Shown: positions 39,745 to 50,263, numbered from the stretch's first letter. The stretch: DNA of 64,000 nt from Siphonobacter sp. SORGH_AS_0500 (GCF_002838835.1 NZ_NHPP01000009.1:1-64000), one strand, 5' to 3'. The notes: generated by a model not told the origin, from the sequence alone. Numbers and translations: made by a program.

Positions 39745-40395
39745 AATTGTAGCGGTGTATTAAGGTGGAATAGTCTCGGTAAAATCGACCTGTTACCCTA
39801 AACTGAGCTACCTGTTCAACAAAAAGCAAGATCAGTTTTGACTATCACGCTGATAGGTTTCAAACACTTATCAATCCTATTAGAACAGAACTAATAATCT
39901 TTTCGAAACCAATTCTACCTAAATTAGAGTCTATAAAGAATATATACAAGGATAATTCAACTTTGTTTAGAATTGCTGAACGAAATTCCAAAAGATAAAT
40001 ACGAGAAAATCTACTAGATGGATGTCATTTCAAACGTTTCATCGAAAAAAATTACATTCTTATAATTCATTTTTTTTATAGTAGCAAAGCTAAATAAGTC
40101 TTCAAAAAATTATACCATACGAAATGTTAACTACACTAATTTTAAGAGTAAAAACACTCATTAACAATTCATTAATTAGCTTAAAGCACCCATATTTTCA
40201 TAAACATTACCAAATATTAGCAAAATAGTTCAATTATATTTTTTATATTTCAAGACTTCTTTATTCGCTTCTTTTAATTTCTATAACTCTTATAACTTAT
40301 GTTAAGCTCATAGAGGTGGTAGAACGAAGAATCTATAAACCCAGTTTTGCACTATACCTAGAATAGTGAAGCTGTCTATTAATACATGTAGCAAC
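39745..40395. other. AT-rich upstream region of the export operon
   Basis: About 650 very AT-rich bases between the phosphatase gene start and the terminator of the NeuD-like gene, all on the minus strand. It probably holds the main promoter of the capsule export operon. No coding frame, repeat or known leader motif was recognised. Confidence 0.5.
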
Positions 40396-40437
40396 AAAAA
40401 GGGGCCCGGTTACATGCGTTAAACCGGACCCCTTTTG
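40396..40437 (-). terminator. Rho-independent terminator of the acetyltransferase gene
   Basis: AAAGGGGCCCGGT (40398-40410) and ACCGGACCCCTTT (40423-40435) pair at 12 of 13 positions. On the minus strand the stem is followed by TTTTTG. Confidence 0.8.
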
Positions 40438-40456
40438 ATAAAATCGAGATCGTACT

Positions 40457-41089
40457 TTATACCTTTTTAGCCGGATTACCGAAGACCGTAGCACCCGCCG
40501 CGACGTTTTCAATGACGACAGACCCCGCTCCGATTCGGGCATTTTTCCCAATTTCGACGCCGCCTACAATCGTTACGCCAGAACCAATGAAAGTGTTTTC
40601 TCCCACTTTAGCTCCCATTCCGATTACACTCCCCGCTCCTACCTGAACAAAGTCTTCCAGGACAGTTTCGGTATCAATGATAACTCCGGCGTGGAGAATA
40701 CAGTGGTTACTCACTTTGGAAAACGTCTGAACAATAACGCCAGCCGCAATCAGATTTCCGTGGCCGATGTGAGCATCTTCCGAGATAATGGCCGAGGGAT
40801 GTACAGCATTAACAGGCTGCGTCTGGCGAGTTTCGTGCAGGTACTCAACCAGTGTTTTGCGTTCGGTCCGATCTTCTACTGCTATAAAAGCTTCACATTT
40901 ATTTCCAATGAGTTCAGTAAATCCTTCATCGTCAGTCGCTGAAAAGACTGATACCTCACCAATTTCGGTTCCGTGCAGGCTCGTTTCGTCTTCTAGAAAC
41001 CCGTACACAATGACGCCGTTGCGATTAAAAATATCAAGAGCCGTTTTACCCAAAGCTTTGGCTCCAAAAATAAGGACGGGGTTTTCCAT
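40457..41089 (-). CDS. NeuD/PglD-family sugar O-/N-acyltransferase
   Basis: 210 residues. The N-terminal Rossmann-like part (MENPVLIFGAKALGKTALDIF, ~1-95) is followed by left-handed beta-helix hexapeptide repeats from ~97 to the end (AIISEDAHIGHGNLIAAGVIVQ, GAGSVIGMGAKVGENTFIGSG, IGKNARIGAGSVVIENV). The catalytic His of PglD-type enzymes probably lies in NHCILHAG (His ~133). It would acetylate a nucleotide-activated amino sugar using acetyl-CoA. Located beside the exopolysaccharide locus but with its own terminator; a role in the same glycan is likely, not proven. Confidence 0.85.
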   Translation of the reverse strand: MENPVLIFGAKALGKTALDIFNRNGVIVYGFLEDETSLHGTEIGEVSVFSATDDEGFTELIGNKCEAFIAVEDRTERKTLVEYLHETRQTQPVNAVHPSAIISEDAHIGHGNLIAAGVIVQTFSKVSNHCILHAGVIIDTETVLEDFVQVGAGSVIGMGAKVGENTFIGSGVTIVGGVEIGKNARIGAGSVVIENVAAGATVFGNPAKKV

Positions 41090-41271
41090 AACGTATGCGT
41101 GTCAGTACATCAACTGACGTTTTTTACAAAAGTAGCAGATCAGCATGGGAAAGTTCACTCCTGATAATTATCCCCTGCCTTTTCGTTACTGATTTTGCGT
41201 GAATCAAAGTAATTATAACCCCCAATGAACAAAAAACGATCCGGCTCTTTCCACATTTGCCTATTCCTTTT

Positions 41272-41279
41272 TAAGTTTG
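41272..41279 (+). promoter_or_regulatory. Candidate -7 box of the methionine operon
   Basis: TAAGTTTG is an exact TAnnTTTG match ~33 bases before the SAM riboswitch. The -33 element is not convincing. Confidence 0.45.
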
Positions 41280-41311
41280 CCTTTGAAAAGTCAGCCCGTT
41301 CCAAATGCTGA

Positions 41312-41425
41312 CTTATCGAGAAGCGGGGAGAGACGGGCTCTGTGAACCGCTGGCAACCTATTTTCAACGAGGTGAAAACAAGGTGCTAATTCCTGCCCTG
41401 GGGAAGGTCTCCGGGGAGAGATAAG
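41312..41425 (+). ncRNA. SAM-I (S-box) riboswitch
   Basis: P1 stem CTTAT (41312-41316) / ATAAG (41421-41425). Conserved core blocks are present in order: CTTATCGAGAAG, GGGAGAGACGGGCTCTGTGAACC, GCTGGCAACC, AAGGTGCTAATTCCTGCC and a closing GGGGAGAGATAAG. This is the S-adenosylmethionine aptamer that shuts off methionine-synthesis genes when SAM is high. It lies ~200 bases before metY. No classical terminator stem follows it directly, so control could be at translation or through the short ORF at 41440. Confidence 0.92.
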
Positions 41426-41439
41426 TAAAGCGAACTTTC

Positions 41440-41592
41440 ATGCACCGGACGACCCTTTTATTGGGGGCTGCTATTCTGCCCTCTTTTTCCATCTCAGATT
41501 TCCTGACTCTTAGTTCATCCGCCTACGCAGGGGGCACTTCTTCTTGTTGTGGATTGCATGCAGAAACGATTCGTTTCAAACGCTTACTCTAA
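41440..41592 (+). CDS. 50-codon ORF between the SAM riboswitch and metY (possible leader peptide)
   Basis: An ATG 15 bases after the riboswitch opens 50 codons ending in TAA at 41590-41592. The product has a hydrophobic, signal-like first half (TTLLLGAAILPSF), a Ser-rich middle with SSAYAGG, adjacent cysteines in SSCCGLHAE and a basic end FKRLL. I recognise no family. Its place, right after the aptamer and 37 bases before metY, suggests a leader peptide or a small exported protein under SAM control. It could also be a chance ORF. Confidence 0.45.
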   Translation: MHRTTLLLGAAILPSFSISDFLTLSSSAYAGGTSSCCGLHAETIRFKRLL

Positions 41593-41617
41593 ACTCTATC
41601 TTTTATTCACGCATTAA

Positions 41618-42934
<1,317 letters not shown>

Positions 42935-42941
42935 CCTCCAG

Positions 42942-42963
42942 GGTCGGGGCTTTGGCTCCGACC
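42942..42963 (+). terminator. Intercistronic hairpin between metY and metX
   Basis: GGTCGGGGC and GGCTCCGACC pair around a TTT loop. No T run of terminator strength follows; it may reduce read-through or stabilise metY mRNA. Confidence 0.4.
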
Positions 42964-43022
42964 TTATTTCACTCGATTTGCATACTGACTTACTTGAAAG
43001 TCCTTAACTGATTGCTTACGCT

Positions 43023-44393
43023 TTGTCTGAGTTACAACTATTTCATTACCCGCATCCTTTTGACTTAGAATGCGGACAGACCCTACCCGAAATTCAGGTA
43101 GCTTATCATACCTTTGGAAAGCTTAATGACCGGGCCGATAATGCCGTCTGGATTTGTCATGCCCTCACGGGAAATTCAGACGTTACCGAGTGGTGGAGCG
43201 GATTAGTGGGCGAAGGAAAGCTATTAGATACCCGACAGTATTTCATTATTTGTGCGAATGTGCTGAGTTCGGCTTATGGTTCTACCTCGGCCTTATCAGT
43301 TAATCCGCTTACGCAGGAACCTTATTATCAGGATTTTCCGCTCGTAACCATTCGTGATGTTGTTAAAAGTCTGGATTTACTGCGGGAGCATTTGCAGATT
43401 CATCAGCTTTGCATGCTCGTAGGTGGATCGCTTGGCGGACAGCAGGCTCTGGAATGGGCCATTCAGAAACCCGAGCTTTTCAAGCAACTGATTCTTATTG
43501 CTACTAACGCCCGGATGTCACCCTGGGGTATTGCCTTCAATGAATCCCAACGGATGGCTATTGAGGCCGATCAGACCTGGCAGGAACGCCGGGCCGACGC
43601 AGGTACTGCCGGCATGAAAGCCGCCCGGGCTACGGCCTTGCTGAGTTACCGCAGTGCGGTGATGTATGAGTATACGCAAGCCCGCGAAGAATCGGTAATT
43701 GATCACTACCGGGCTAGCTCTTACCAGCGATATCAGGGCGAAAAAATTGCCTCACGATTCAACGCTTTCTCTTACTATAGTTTGTCGCGAATGATGGATT
43801 CGCACGATGTGGGAAGAAACCGAGGCGGAGCTATGGCGGCTCTTAACCGAATTAAAGCCCAGACACTAATCATTGGTATTCAATCGGATGTCTTGTTTCC
43901 GGTGGAAGAACAGCGGTTTTTAGCTCGGTACATTCCCCAGGCTGAATTGACTGAAATTGATTCTTTGTATGGTCATGATGGATTTCTTGTGGAAAATGAA
44001 CTCATGACTAAAACCATTCGCACCTGGGAATTATCGAACCGATTGGAACCTGAAGTAGAAGAAGAAGAACTTATCGTTCGGGATCGTGTACAGGTGGATG
44101 TTCGCAAAGGTGTCCGTGAATACATTGCCGTGGAGAATATTTCGTTCCTGGCTACTCCCTACACCATTCATCTCATCAACGGCAACCGGATTGAGTCAGA
44201 TACGGTGCTGGATAAAGTGAGTTTGGCTTTACAGGAAAACTACGATTTTACCTTACTGAGTCCGCATCTACCGCACATTCTGGTTAATACCCGACACATT
44301 AAAAGCTTCGACGAAAAAAATAACCGTATTTATTTAAGCGACGGCAGAAGCCAAACTTTGCCACCGGAGTTTCCTCTAAAAAAAGCCAAATAA
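43023..44393 (+). CDS. metX: Homoserine O-acetyltransferase with a C-terminal LytTR-like domain
   Basis: 456 residues. Residues 1-~345 are a complete MetX alpha/beta hydrolase: ICHALTGNSDV, nucleophile Ser136 in GGSLGGQQALEW, Asp289 in GIQSDVLFP and His318 in YGHDGF. It activates homoserine for MetY. After an acidic linker (EPEVEEEEL) comes an unexpected ~95-residue domain resembling LytTR DNA-binding domains: VRKGVREYIAVENISFL, LDKVSLALQ, HILVNTRHIKSFD and NNRIYLSDG. The usual His-Arg-Ser DNA-contact segment is altered. The start is a TTG at 43023; an in-frame stop at 43005 leaves no ATG upstream. The fusion lies in one uninterrupted frame. Confidence 0.88.
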   Translation: MSELQLFHYPHPFDLECGQTLPEIQVAYHTFGKLNDRADNAVWICHALTGNSDVTEWWSGLVGEGKLLDTRQYFIICANVLSSAYGSTSALSVNPLTQEPYYQDFPLVTIRDVVKSLDLLREHLQIHQLCMLVGGSLGGQQALEWAIQKPELFKQLILIATNARMSPWGIAFNESQRMAIEADQTWQERRADAGTAGMKAARATALLSYRSAVMYEYTQAREESVIDHYRASSYQRYQGEKIASRFNAFSYYSLSRMMDSHDVGRNRGGAMAALNRIKAQTLIIGIQSDVLFPVEEQRFLARYIPQAELTEIDSLYGHDGFLVENELMTKTIRTWELSNRLEPEVEEEELIVRDRVQVDVRKGVREYIAVENISFLATPYTIHLINGNRIESDTVLDKVSLALQENYDFTLLSPHLPHILVNTRHIKSFDEKNNRIYLSDGRSQTLPPEFPLKKAK

Positions 44394-45058
44394 ATCTATA
44401 CCTTCGTTTTACCAGCATCTTGCTTGAAACGTAAATCATGTTTATCGTAAGATTGCTTAATTTTTTAGAGGCTTCTTTAGAAGCTAGGGTTGCGTGAGCG
44501 TAACCCAGCTTGAAAAGGCTTTCGTATCCTTCATTGCTAGAAATAAACTTTAAGGTATCTGCTTTTAAATAAAGAGCCTGTCAGAGACGCTCTAAAATGA
44601 CTTCTGAATAACATAAGGGAATGGTGCATTTGGCCCTTTCTGCGTTCGAAGCGTTCTTTATATACGCCTGCTATTGCATTTTATAAAAAAGATGGTGATG
44701 ATGCCTTACAAACAAAGAAGGTTATTTCACTGCTAAAAAGATACGTTTCACATACATTGGTCTTGTATTTCAGATATTTACAGACATCTTTACTTGCCCC
44801 TTAACAAACGACTCCTAGGCCTTTCTGGCTTATCATCAATCATACTTCCTTAGAACTAGCTGAAGTTTATCTTTATACGGGTTCTGAGTCTCAGGTGAGC
44901 GTTACATTCCATTCTAGAGCATGCCATAAGGGCTTATAGACTGGAATTCTCCTAATACAATACTTCTATTTCAAACTAGTTTTGAAGTTCTTTCTTGCCA
45001 CTAACAAGGTCAGAACTTCACCTCAATCCTATTCATTCATATCCAATCCATTAAATCT
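44394..45058. other. Intergenic region, no gene recognised
   Basis: About 665 bases with stops in all frames. It includes a hairpin near 44481-44509 (AGCTAGGGTTGCG / CGTAACCCAGCT) that could end the metYX transcript, and an exact TAnnTTTG box at 44977-44984 upstream of the next gene. Otherwise nothing was seen. Confidence 0.5.
44977..44984 (+). promoter_or_regulatory. Candidate -7 box for the ScyD/ScyE-like gene
   Basis: TAGTTTTG matches TAnnTTTG and lies ~75 bases before the start codon. No clear -33 element. Confidence 0.35.
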
Positions 45059-46036
45059 ATGAAAACGCTTTCTCTATTTTCAAAAGTACTCTTATTCGTT
45101 AGCCTTGGGCTTTTTACACTGAGTTGTACCGACCATGAAGGGCCAGCAGCGGGCACCGTTCAGCGAGAAATTCTGGTAAGCGGTTTAAATGGCCCTACGG
45201 GTCTAACCTTTGATCCTCAGGGTCGCTTATTTGTTTCGGAAGTGGGAACTGGGCAAAACAATAGCCAGATTTCGCTGGTCGAAAACAACCAGGCCAAACC
45301 CGTCATTCAGGGGTTACCTTCCATGCCTGATGGTCCCGCTTTCTTTATTGGCATTACCCACATGCTTTTTGCTAACGATTCGCTTTACTTCTTGCACGGA
45401 GCTCTGGGAACGCTCTTTAGCGTAAAAACCTCTCAACTAAACCCTAACCAGCCCTTAAGCCAGGCTAATCTAACCAGCCAGGCATTGCGGCCTTTTATAG
45501 ATAGTCTGAAATTAGTAACCCCCTTGAATTCAAATGCCTATAATCTGACATCGGATGCTAGTGGTAATATCGTCATTGCAGACGCGGGTACCAACGCGAT
45601 AATCAAACGGCAAAAAGGCACGGGAAAACTCCAGTTACTGGCTCATTTACCGAATGTAACTCCCGCTCAGGAAGCAGTGCCCACGGGAATTGTCTTTGAT
45701 GGTACTAACTTCCTGGTAACTACGCTTTCGGGTGGACCATTCACTAAAGGCTCAGCCGTGATTTATCAAGTTAGCCCGCAAGGAGTAGTCAGCATTTATC
45801 AGTCTAATTATACCACACTGATGGATCTGACGCTTTCAGAAGGAAACAAACCAGTGGTAATTGAATTTGTATCCGATGGCATTTTTAACCCCAGCCTTCC
45901 TTCGGGTCGCATTGCCAACACACTGGGCAAAACCTTAGTAGGCGATTTGCGAGGTCCTTCTGCCATCGAAAGACAGGGTAATAGCTATTACGTTACCAGT
46001 GTAAGCCAGGGTCTACTCGAACGTTTCACTTGGTAA
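45059..46036 (+). CDS. ScyD/ScyE-family beta-propeller lipoprotein
   Basis: 325 residues. Lipoprotein signal peptide with lipobox FTLSC (Cys23). The mature part has NHL/SMP30-like propeller strands: LNGPTGLTFDPQGRLFVSEVG, NAYNLTSDASGNIVIADAGTNAIIK and VPTGIVFDGTNFLVTTLSGGP, matching the ScyD/ScyE family name used for such secreted proteins. The cyanobacterial name-givers are linked to scytonemin clusters, but no such cluster is here, so the role is unknown. It is probably monocistronic, with its own promoter candidate and terminator. Confidence 0.82.
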   Translation: MKTLSLFSKVLLFVSLGLFTLSCTDHEGPAAGTVQREILVSGLNGPTGLTFDPQGRLFVSEVGTGQNNSQISLVENNQAKPVIQGLPSMPDGPAFFIGITHMLFANDSLYFLHGALGTLFSVKTSQLNPNQPLSQANLTSQALRPFIDSLKLVTPLNSNAYNLTSDASGNIVIADAGTNAIIKRQKGTGKLQLLAHLPNVTPAQEAVPTGIVFDGTNFLVTTLSGGPFTKGSAVIYQVSPQGVVSIYQSNYTTLMDLTLSEGNKPVVIEFVSDGIFNPSLPSGRIANTLGKTLVGDLRGPSAIERQGNSYYVTSVSQGLLERFTW

Positions 46037-46153
46037 GAGTAACCATTTATTCATTCAGGATCTCTTAGCATAAACGACAATCCCTATAAATTACCCTTTA
46101 ACGCTTTTAGATAAACCGCCAATTTGATGGAGTATTGTACCTGAATCGTATCC

Positions 46154-46187
46154 TAGCTCACCTCTCAAGGGGTGGGCTATTTTTTTC
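46154..46187 (+). terminator. Rho-independent terminator of the ScyD/ScyE-like gene
   Basis: TAGCTCACCTCT and GGGGTGGGCTA form a stem with G-U pairs and are followed by seven T. Confidence 0.75.
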
Positions 46188-46207
46188 CACATTCTACCCG
46201 ATTTTCA

Positions 46208-46238
46208 TAAAAAAACCGGCTCCTGGGGAGTCGGTTTA
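46208..46238 (-). terminator. Rho-independent terminator on the minus strand
   Basis: AAACCGGCTCC and GGGGAGTCGGTTT pair, with the A run on the left giving a T run on the minus strand. It would end the hybrid kinase transcript, ~220 bases past its stop. Confidence 0.7.
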
Positions 46239-46455
46239 GGCAATACCGGCATTGCCCTTCCCTTTTATTACAGGTGGCGGCGTCTGTAAAGCGTAGGGTT
46301 AACGCTAGTAAGCCTAAAATCGTAAATATTTACCCATTAAATCATTGTTTCTTAACTAATAACAATAAATTACCATACCAGGCTCAGCCGTCATCTCCAC
46401 CGCTAAATGTACGCCGATGAATCGCTTTGCAAAGATCAAAACCCAGCCCTAAATA

Positions 46456-49400
46456 TTAATTAGAATTGGGCAAAGGTAACCACTGTTCAAGGGCCTGCTC
46501 CAGCACCGTTCTTGCAATGGGCTTGGTTAAGTAATCATCCATTCCAGCAGCTAAACACCGCTCTCTTTCCAAAGGTAGAATACTGGCCGTCAGGGCTAGT
46601 ATAGGAATATGCCCCGTTTCAATCTGACGAATCTGTTGGGTAGCTTCGTAGCCATTCATTTCTGGCATTTGAATATCCATTAGAATCAGATCTGGTCGGT
46701 AGCGGGTAAACGCTTCTACCCCTTCAATTCCATTATGAGCTTCGTAAATAGTGAGTTCAGGCCGAAGTGAGGCGATGAGCTTTTTAGCTAATAACCGATT
46801 GACGGCATTGTCCTCTACTACTAAAATGGAAGCTAGGGTTTGCAGAGGAGTATCACTTACTGGCTCAGCGGGGGGGTCGGGGGTTATGGATTGCTCCTCT
46901 TCAAAAAGGTTGGAAAGAGCCGTGAGAAGCTCCGTTCTTTTCACAGGTTTCGGCAGCAGGGCCTTTCCACTCTTTTCTAATTCCAGACCTTCATAAATCG
47001 TATTCATTATTAATACGGGTGGTAAGGCCTGGTCGCTGGAAGCCCGCATTTTCTCCAACGTTTCTACCCCATTTAAAAAGGGCATGTGATAATCCATGAG
47101 AATTACATCAAATATCTGTTCCTGAGTCACTTCCAGGGCCTCGAGTCCATTTTTAGCCAGATAACAGGCGATGTTTTGCTGGGCGAGTATTTGCTTGAGA
47201 ATGCTCCGACTAACTTTATTATCGTCCACCACTAAGGCCGAATGAATCCGGTTTAAGTGGGGCCAATCTTTACTAGATGCCAAGTCCTCGCTAGCGGCGG
47301 GCACGGATAACTCAAAACTGAAACAACTCCCTTTTCCTAGCTTACTTGAAAGCTCAAACTGGCTGTTCATGAGTCGCAACAAGCGGCTTGAAATGGTAAG
47401 GCCTAAGCCCGTTCCTCCAAATTTTTTAGTAGTTGAAAGATCCTCCTGGGTAAAGGCTTCAAATATTTTACGTTGATTCTCTTTTTCAATACCAATACCC
47501 GTATCCCGTACTGTAAAACGAAGACGAGCCTGCTCAGACTCTAGGGTCAGACACTCTACCTTTAATTCGATTTCGCCCTGGAGAGTAAACTTGGCGGCAT
47601 TGCTTAGTAAATTAACCAGAATCTGTCTCAACCGAAGCTCATCGACCCAAATCCAGCGGGGAACGTTGGGCTCAATATTCAGCAATACTTCCAGCCCTTT
47701 GTTTTGTGCCTGCGTAGTTACTAAAGCCAGGGACTGATGGCAGAGCAGCTCGAGTTCTGTTTTCTCTATTACCAGCGACAATTTACCGGCTTCAATTTTT
47801 GAAAACTCCAAAATATCATTGATAATGCCCAATAGCGAGTGAGCCGATTCGTAAACTGTTTTTTGGTAGAGCTGTTGCGTTTCGTCAAGCGGGGTTTTTA
47901 ACAACAGTTCAGTAAAGCCAATTACTCCATTGAGCGGTGTTCGGATTTCGTGACTCATATTAGCCAGAAACTCAGATTTAGCACTGCTGGCATATTCAGC
48001 TTGCTGACGGGCTTTTTCGATTTGCCCCTGAGCCGTTTTCAAATCATCAATATCCTGAAAGGTCCCAAATAGACGTACAGATCTTCCATTGATCTGTTCG
48101 ACTTGCCCAATGGTACGTACCCAGCGAAGATTACCCTTAGCCGTAATAATCTGCTCTTCCAAATCCCAAGCCGTCCCGTTTTTAATGCCTTCGGCAACCA
48201 CTCTGGCCAATCGTTCTTTGGCTTGAGTGGTTGCATAGAAACTAATTCCGTGCCTTATGTCGGGATTTTCGTCCAGAGGAATCTCATGAATTTCTTTGGT
48301 TACATCTGACCAGTACAACCGCTGCTGATCAATGTTATATTCCCAAGCCCCTACTTTAGCCATCCGACTGGTTTCTTCGAGTAAGACCTTGGTCTTAAGT
48401 AATTCTTCTTCGGCCTTCTTACGCTTATCAATATCGTGACTGGTCCATACAATTTCTTCACTTACTTCCTGACGGTTGGCTTTGGTTTCCATCCACAAGT
48501 AATGCCCCTTCTGATGTTTGATGCGGTGCTCAAAGCAGGCGGGTAGCTCTTCATTAACCTTACCAATCATTTCAAAGGCAGCGGGCAAATCATCGGGATG
48601 TATGAAGTCTTCCATTGTTTTCCCCAGGCAATCCTCTACCGGGTAACCCAGAATTTTAGTCCAGGCGGGCGATAGATAGGTAACGACTCCTTCAGGGGTA
48701 GTCATAGAGAGAATATCACTCATGGAAGAAAGCAAAACGGATAAGTTGATTTCCGTTCGCATCGTTTGAGTTACGTCCCGCCCAAGACCTAGAATTTCAT
48801 TGACTTGCCCAAAGCTATCTTCCAGTCCTGTCATACTCCATTCATAGGCCTGTAGGGCCTTTCCAGGTAAGCGTTTTTTTATCTGGATGGTATAAGACAC
48901 CAAAGGATTCTTTCGGCAGAATTCAACGCCTTGCCTAAAGATATCTATGTCTTCGGCAACCATATAGGTAGTCGCTAATGTATCTAGCAGGTTTTCTACG
49001 GGTTCACCTAAGGCATTAGCGTAATTCTCACTAATGAAGGTATAACGACCTTCCAAATCTATTTTAGCTACGTATAGAACCTGACTATTTAAAATGTATT
49101 CGTACAGCAGCGACTGCTGACGAGCTTTAAGCTCGGACTCTTTCTCATTGGTAATATCAATGTGACTGACGGTTATTAGCTGAACCTGGCCCTCTTCGTT
49201 TCGCAGAGCCATGCCCCGGCATCGCAACCACATGATGTAACCCTGTTTATGAAGGTAGCGGATGGGCGTATCGAAGCTGCTTTCGGGGCTGGCTAGATTC
49301 GAGCTTAACTCTTTTTCCAGTAAAACAATATCATCGGGATGAATCAACTTTTTCCAGTCTAAAAGAAGATCTGGAATTTCGTGCGTTTCATAGCCTAGTT

Positions 49401-49539
49401 TGACCCAGAAATTAGGACTTATCCAGTAGTTTTCAGGGTGTTGTACGTCCCAAATCCACAGGCCTGACTCCTGGAAAAAAGAAAAGAAATGAGTATTGCT
49501 CTCTAACAAATGAAGAAGCTCTTTTTTTAAGTAATGCAT
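46456..49539 (-). CDS. Multi-PAS hybrid sensor histidine kinase with two receivers
   Basis: 1027 residues, with no membrane helix recognised. About four PAS/PAC modules fill residues ~10-505 (for example FFQESGLWIWDVQHP, LLSSMSDILSMTTPEGVVTYLSPAWTK cited by its PAS core, and WEYNIDQQRLYWSDV). Then HisKA with SHEIRTPLNGVIGF (His ~535), HATPase (NLLSNAAKF, DTGIGI, GTGLGLTIS), receiver 1 (VVDDNKVSRS, LMDYHMPFLNG, KPV) and receiver 2 (VVEDNAVNRL, LMDIQMPEMNG, TKPIA). There is no Hpt domain, so a separate phosphotransfer protein would be needed. Complete, with a normal ATG. Confidence 0.9.
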   Translation of the reverse strand: MHYLKKELLHLLESNTHFFSFFQESGLWIWDVQHPENYWISPNFWVKLGYETHEIPDLLLDWKKLIHPDDIVLLEKELSSNLASPESSFDTPIRYLHKQGYIMWLRCRGMALRNEEGQVQLITVSHIDITNEKESELKARQQSLLYEYILNSQVLYVAKIDLEGRYTFISENYANALGEPVENLLDTLATTYMVAEDIDIFRQGVEFCRKNPLVSYTIQIKKRLPGKALQAYEWSMTGLEDSFGQVNEILGLGRDVTQTMRTEINLSVLLSSMSDILSMTTPEGVVTYLSPAWTKILGYPVEDCLGKTMEDFIHPDDLPAAFEMIGKVNEELPACFEHRIKHQKGHYLWMETKANRQEVSEEIVWTSHDIDKRKKAEEELLKTKVLLEETSRMAKVGAWEYNIDQQRLYWSDVTKEIHEIPLDENPDIRHGISFYATTQAKERLARVVAEGIKNGTAWDLEEQIITAKGNLRWVRTIGQVEQINGRSVRLFGTFQDIDDLKTAQGQIEKARQQAEYASSAKSEFLANMSHEIRTPLNGVIGFTELLLKTPLDETQQLYQKTVYESAHSLLGIINDILEFSKIEAGKLSLVIEKTELELLCHQSLALVTTQAQNKGLEVLLNIEPNVPRWIWVDELRLRQILVNLLSNAAKFTLQGEIELKVECLTLESEQARLRFTVRDTGIGIEKENQRKIFEAFTQEDLSTTKKFGGTGLGLTISSRLLRLMNSQFELSSKLGKGSCFSFELSVPAASEDLASSKDWPHLNRIHSALVVDDNKVSRSILKQILAQQNIACYLAKNGLEALEVTQEQIFDVILMDYHMPFLNGVETLEKMRASSDQALPPVLIMNTIYEGLELEKSGKALLPKPVKRTELLTALSNLFEEEQSITPDPPAEPVSDTPLQTLASILVVEDNAVNRLLAKKLIASLRPELTIYEAHNGIEGVEAFTRYRPDLILMDIQMPEMNGYEATQQIRQIETGHIPILALTASILPLERERCLAAGMDDYLTKPIARTVLEQALEQWLPLPNSN

Positions 49540-50080
49540 ACGGATGGCGGTCTATGCAGGAATCAACTCGTAATTGTGGCTATCAAAGAAGAAATTTAAA
49601 AAATCATGCTACTTAACTAAAGACTTATTCTTAAGGGGCTTAAGAAAAGCACTTAGGTCCTCAAAATCCATTAAGCCTTTAGTACTATCTACGTAAATCA
49701 TCTCTGTTTAAGTATGAACACGCTTGCGAGTTACTCTGGCATGAGGGCAACTACGCATATTTTCTAAACGCCTAGATAGATTGTTTAAAAACTTACATCT
49801 CCTTTAAAAGAAGAGTTTGCTTCCCAATCACTTCCCTTTAGTATGTGTTTTTGAGAGTGCCCCTAACCAATGGGTTTGACTGGCCTTTTTAGGCTACTAC
49901 TTCAGCTCACTATAAGAAGTATACGTTAGCCATGTTAAGTAATAGGCTCTAAGTCTTATCTTTTAATGAGTTACATTACATGCTTTAACTTCTAAAAATA
50001 GCCTATTATTGATAGAAGATCAATACCTTAAAAAGATAGGAATGCTTAAAATCTATGCATTCTAACAAATGTTTAGTTGA

Positions 50081-50123
50081 GCATGTTAGCTGGGATAGCA
50101 AAAGACTATCCTAGCTAACATGC
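50081..50123. repeat. 18-bp inverted repeat
   Basis: GCATGTTAGCTGGGATAG (50081-50098) pairs with 50106-50123 at 17 of 18 positions around a 7-nt loop. It lies 14 bases from a second, even longer inverted repeat. Confidence 0.7.
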
Positions 50124-50136
50124 AATATATCCGCAT

Positions 50137-50187
50137 TAAAGCCTACGATACGTTTAATGAGAATTATTAAACGTATCGTAGGCTTTA
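50137..50187 (-). terminator. 22-bp perfect inverted repeat, probable terminator
   Basis: The arm at 50137-50158 (TAAAGCCTACGATACG..) is exactly mirrored at 50166-50187 around GAGAATT. It lies ~75 bases past the stop of the hybrid kinase at 50264. A perfect stem of this length is much more than a terminator needs. Confidence 0.6.
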
Positions 50188-50263
50188 TCATTTTTCAGTT
50201 GTCTCTGAACTGGAAAAGCCGCTTTCTAAATAAAGGCCATGACACGATACCCATTGTCTTTAT

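Larger units (their letters stand above)
49540..50263. other. Intergenic region between two hybrid kinases, with strong hairpins
   Basis: About 720 bases, AT-rich, no coding frame recognised. The left part should hold the promoter of the downstream minus-strand kinase. The right part has two large inverted repeats described separately. Confidence 0.55.

Noticed and set aside
41155..41367. 70-codon minus-strand ORF over the riboswitch
   Set aside because: It lies antisense to the conserved SAM aptamer, whose constraints explain the open frame.
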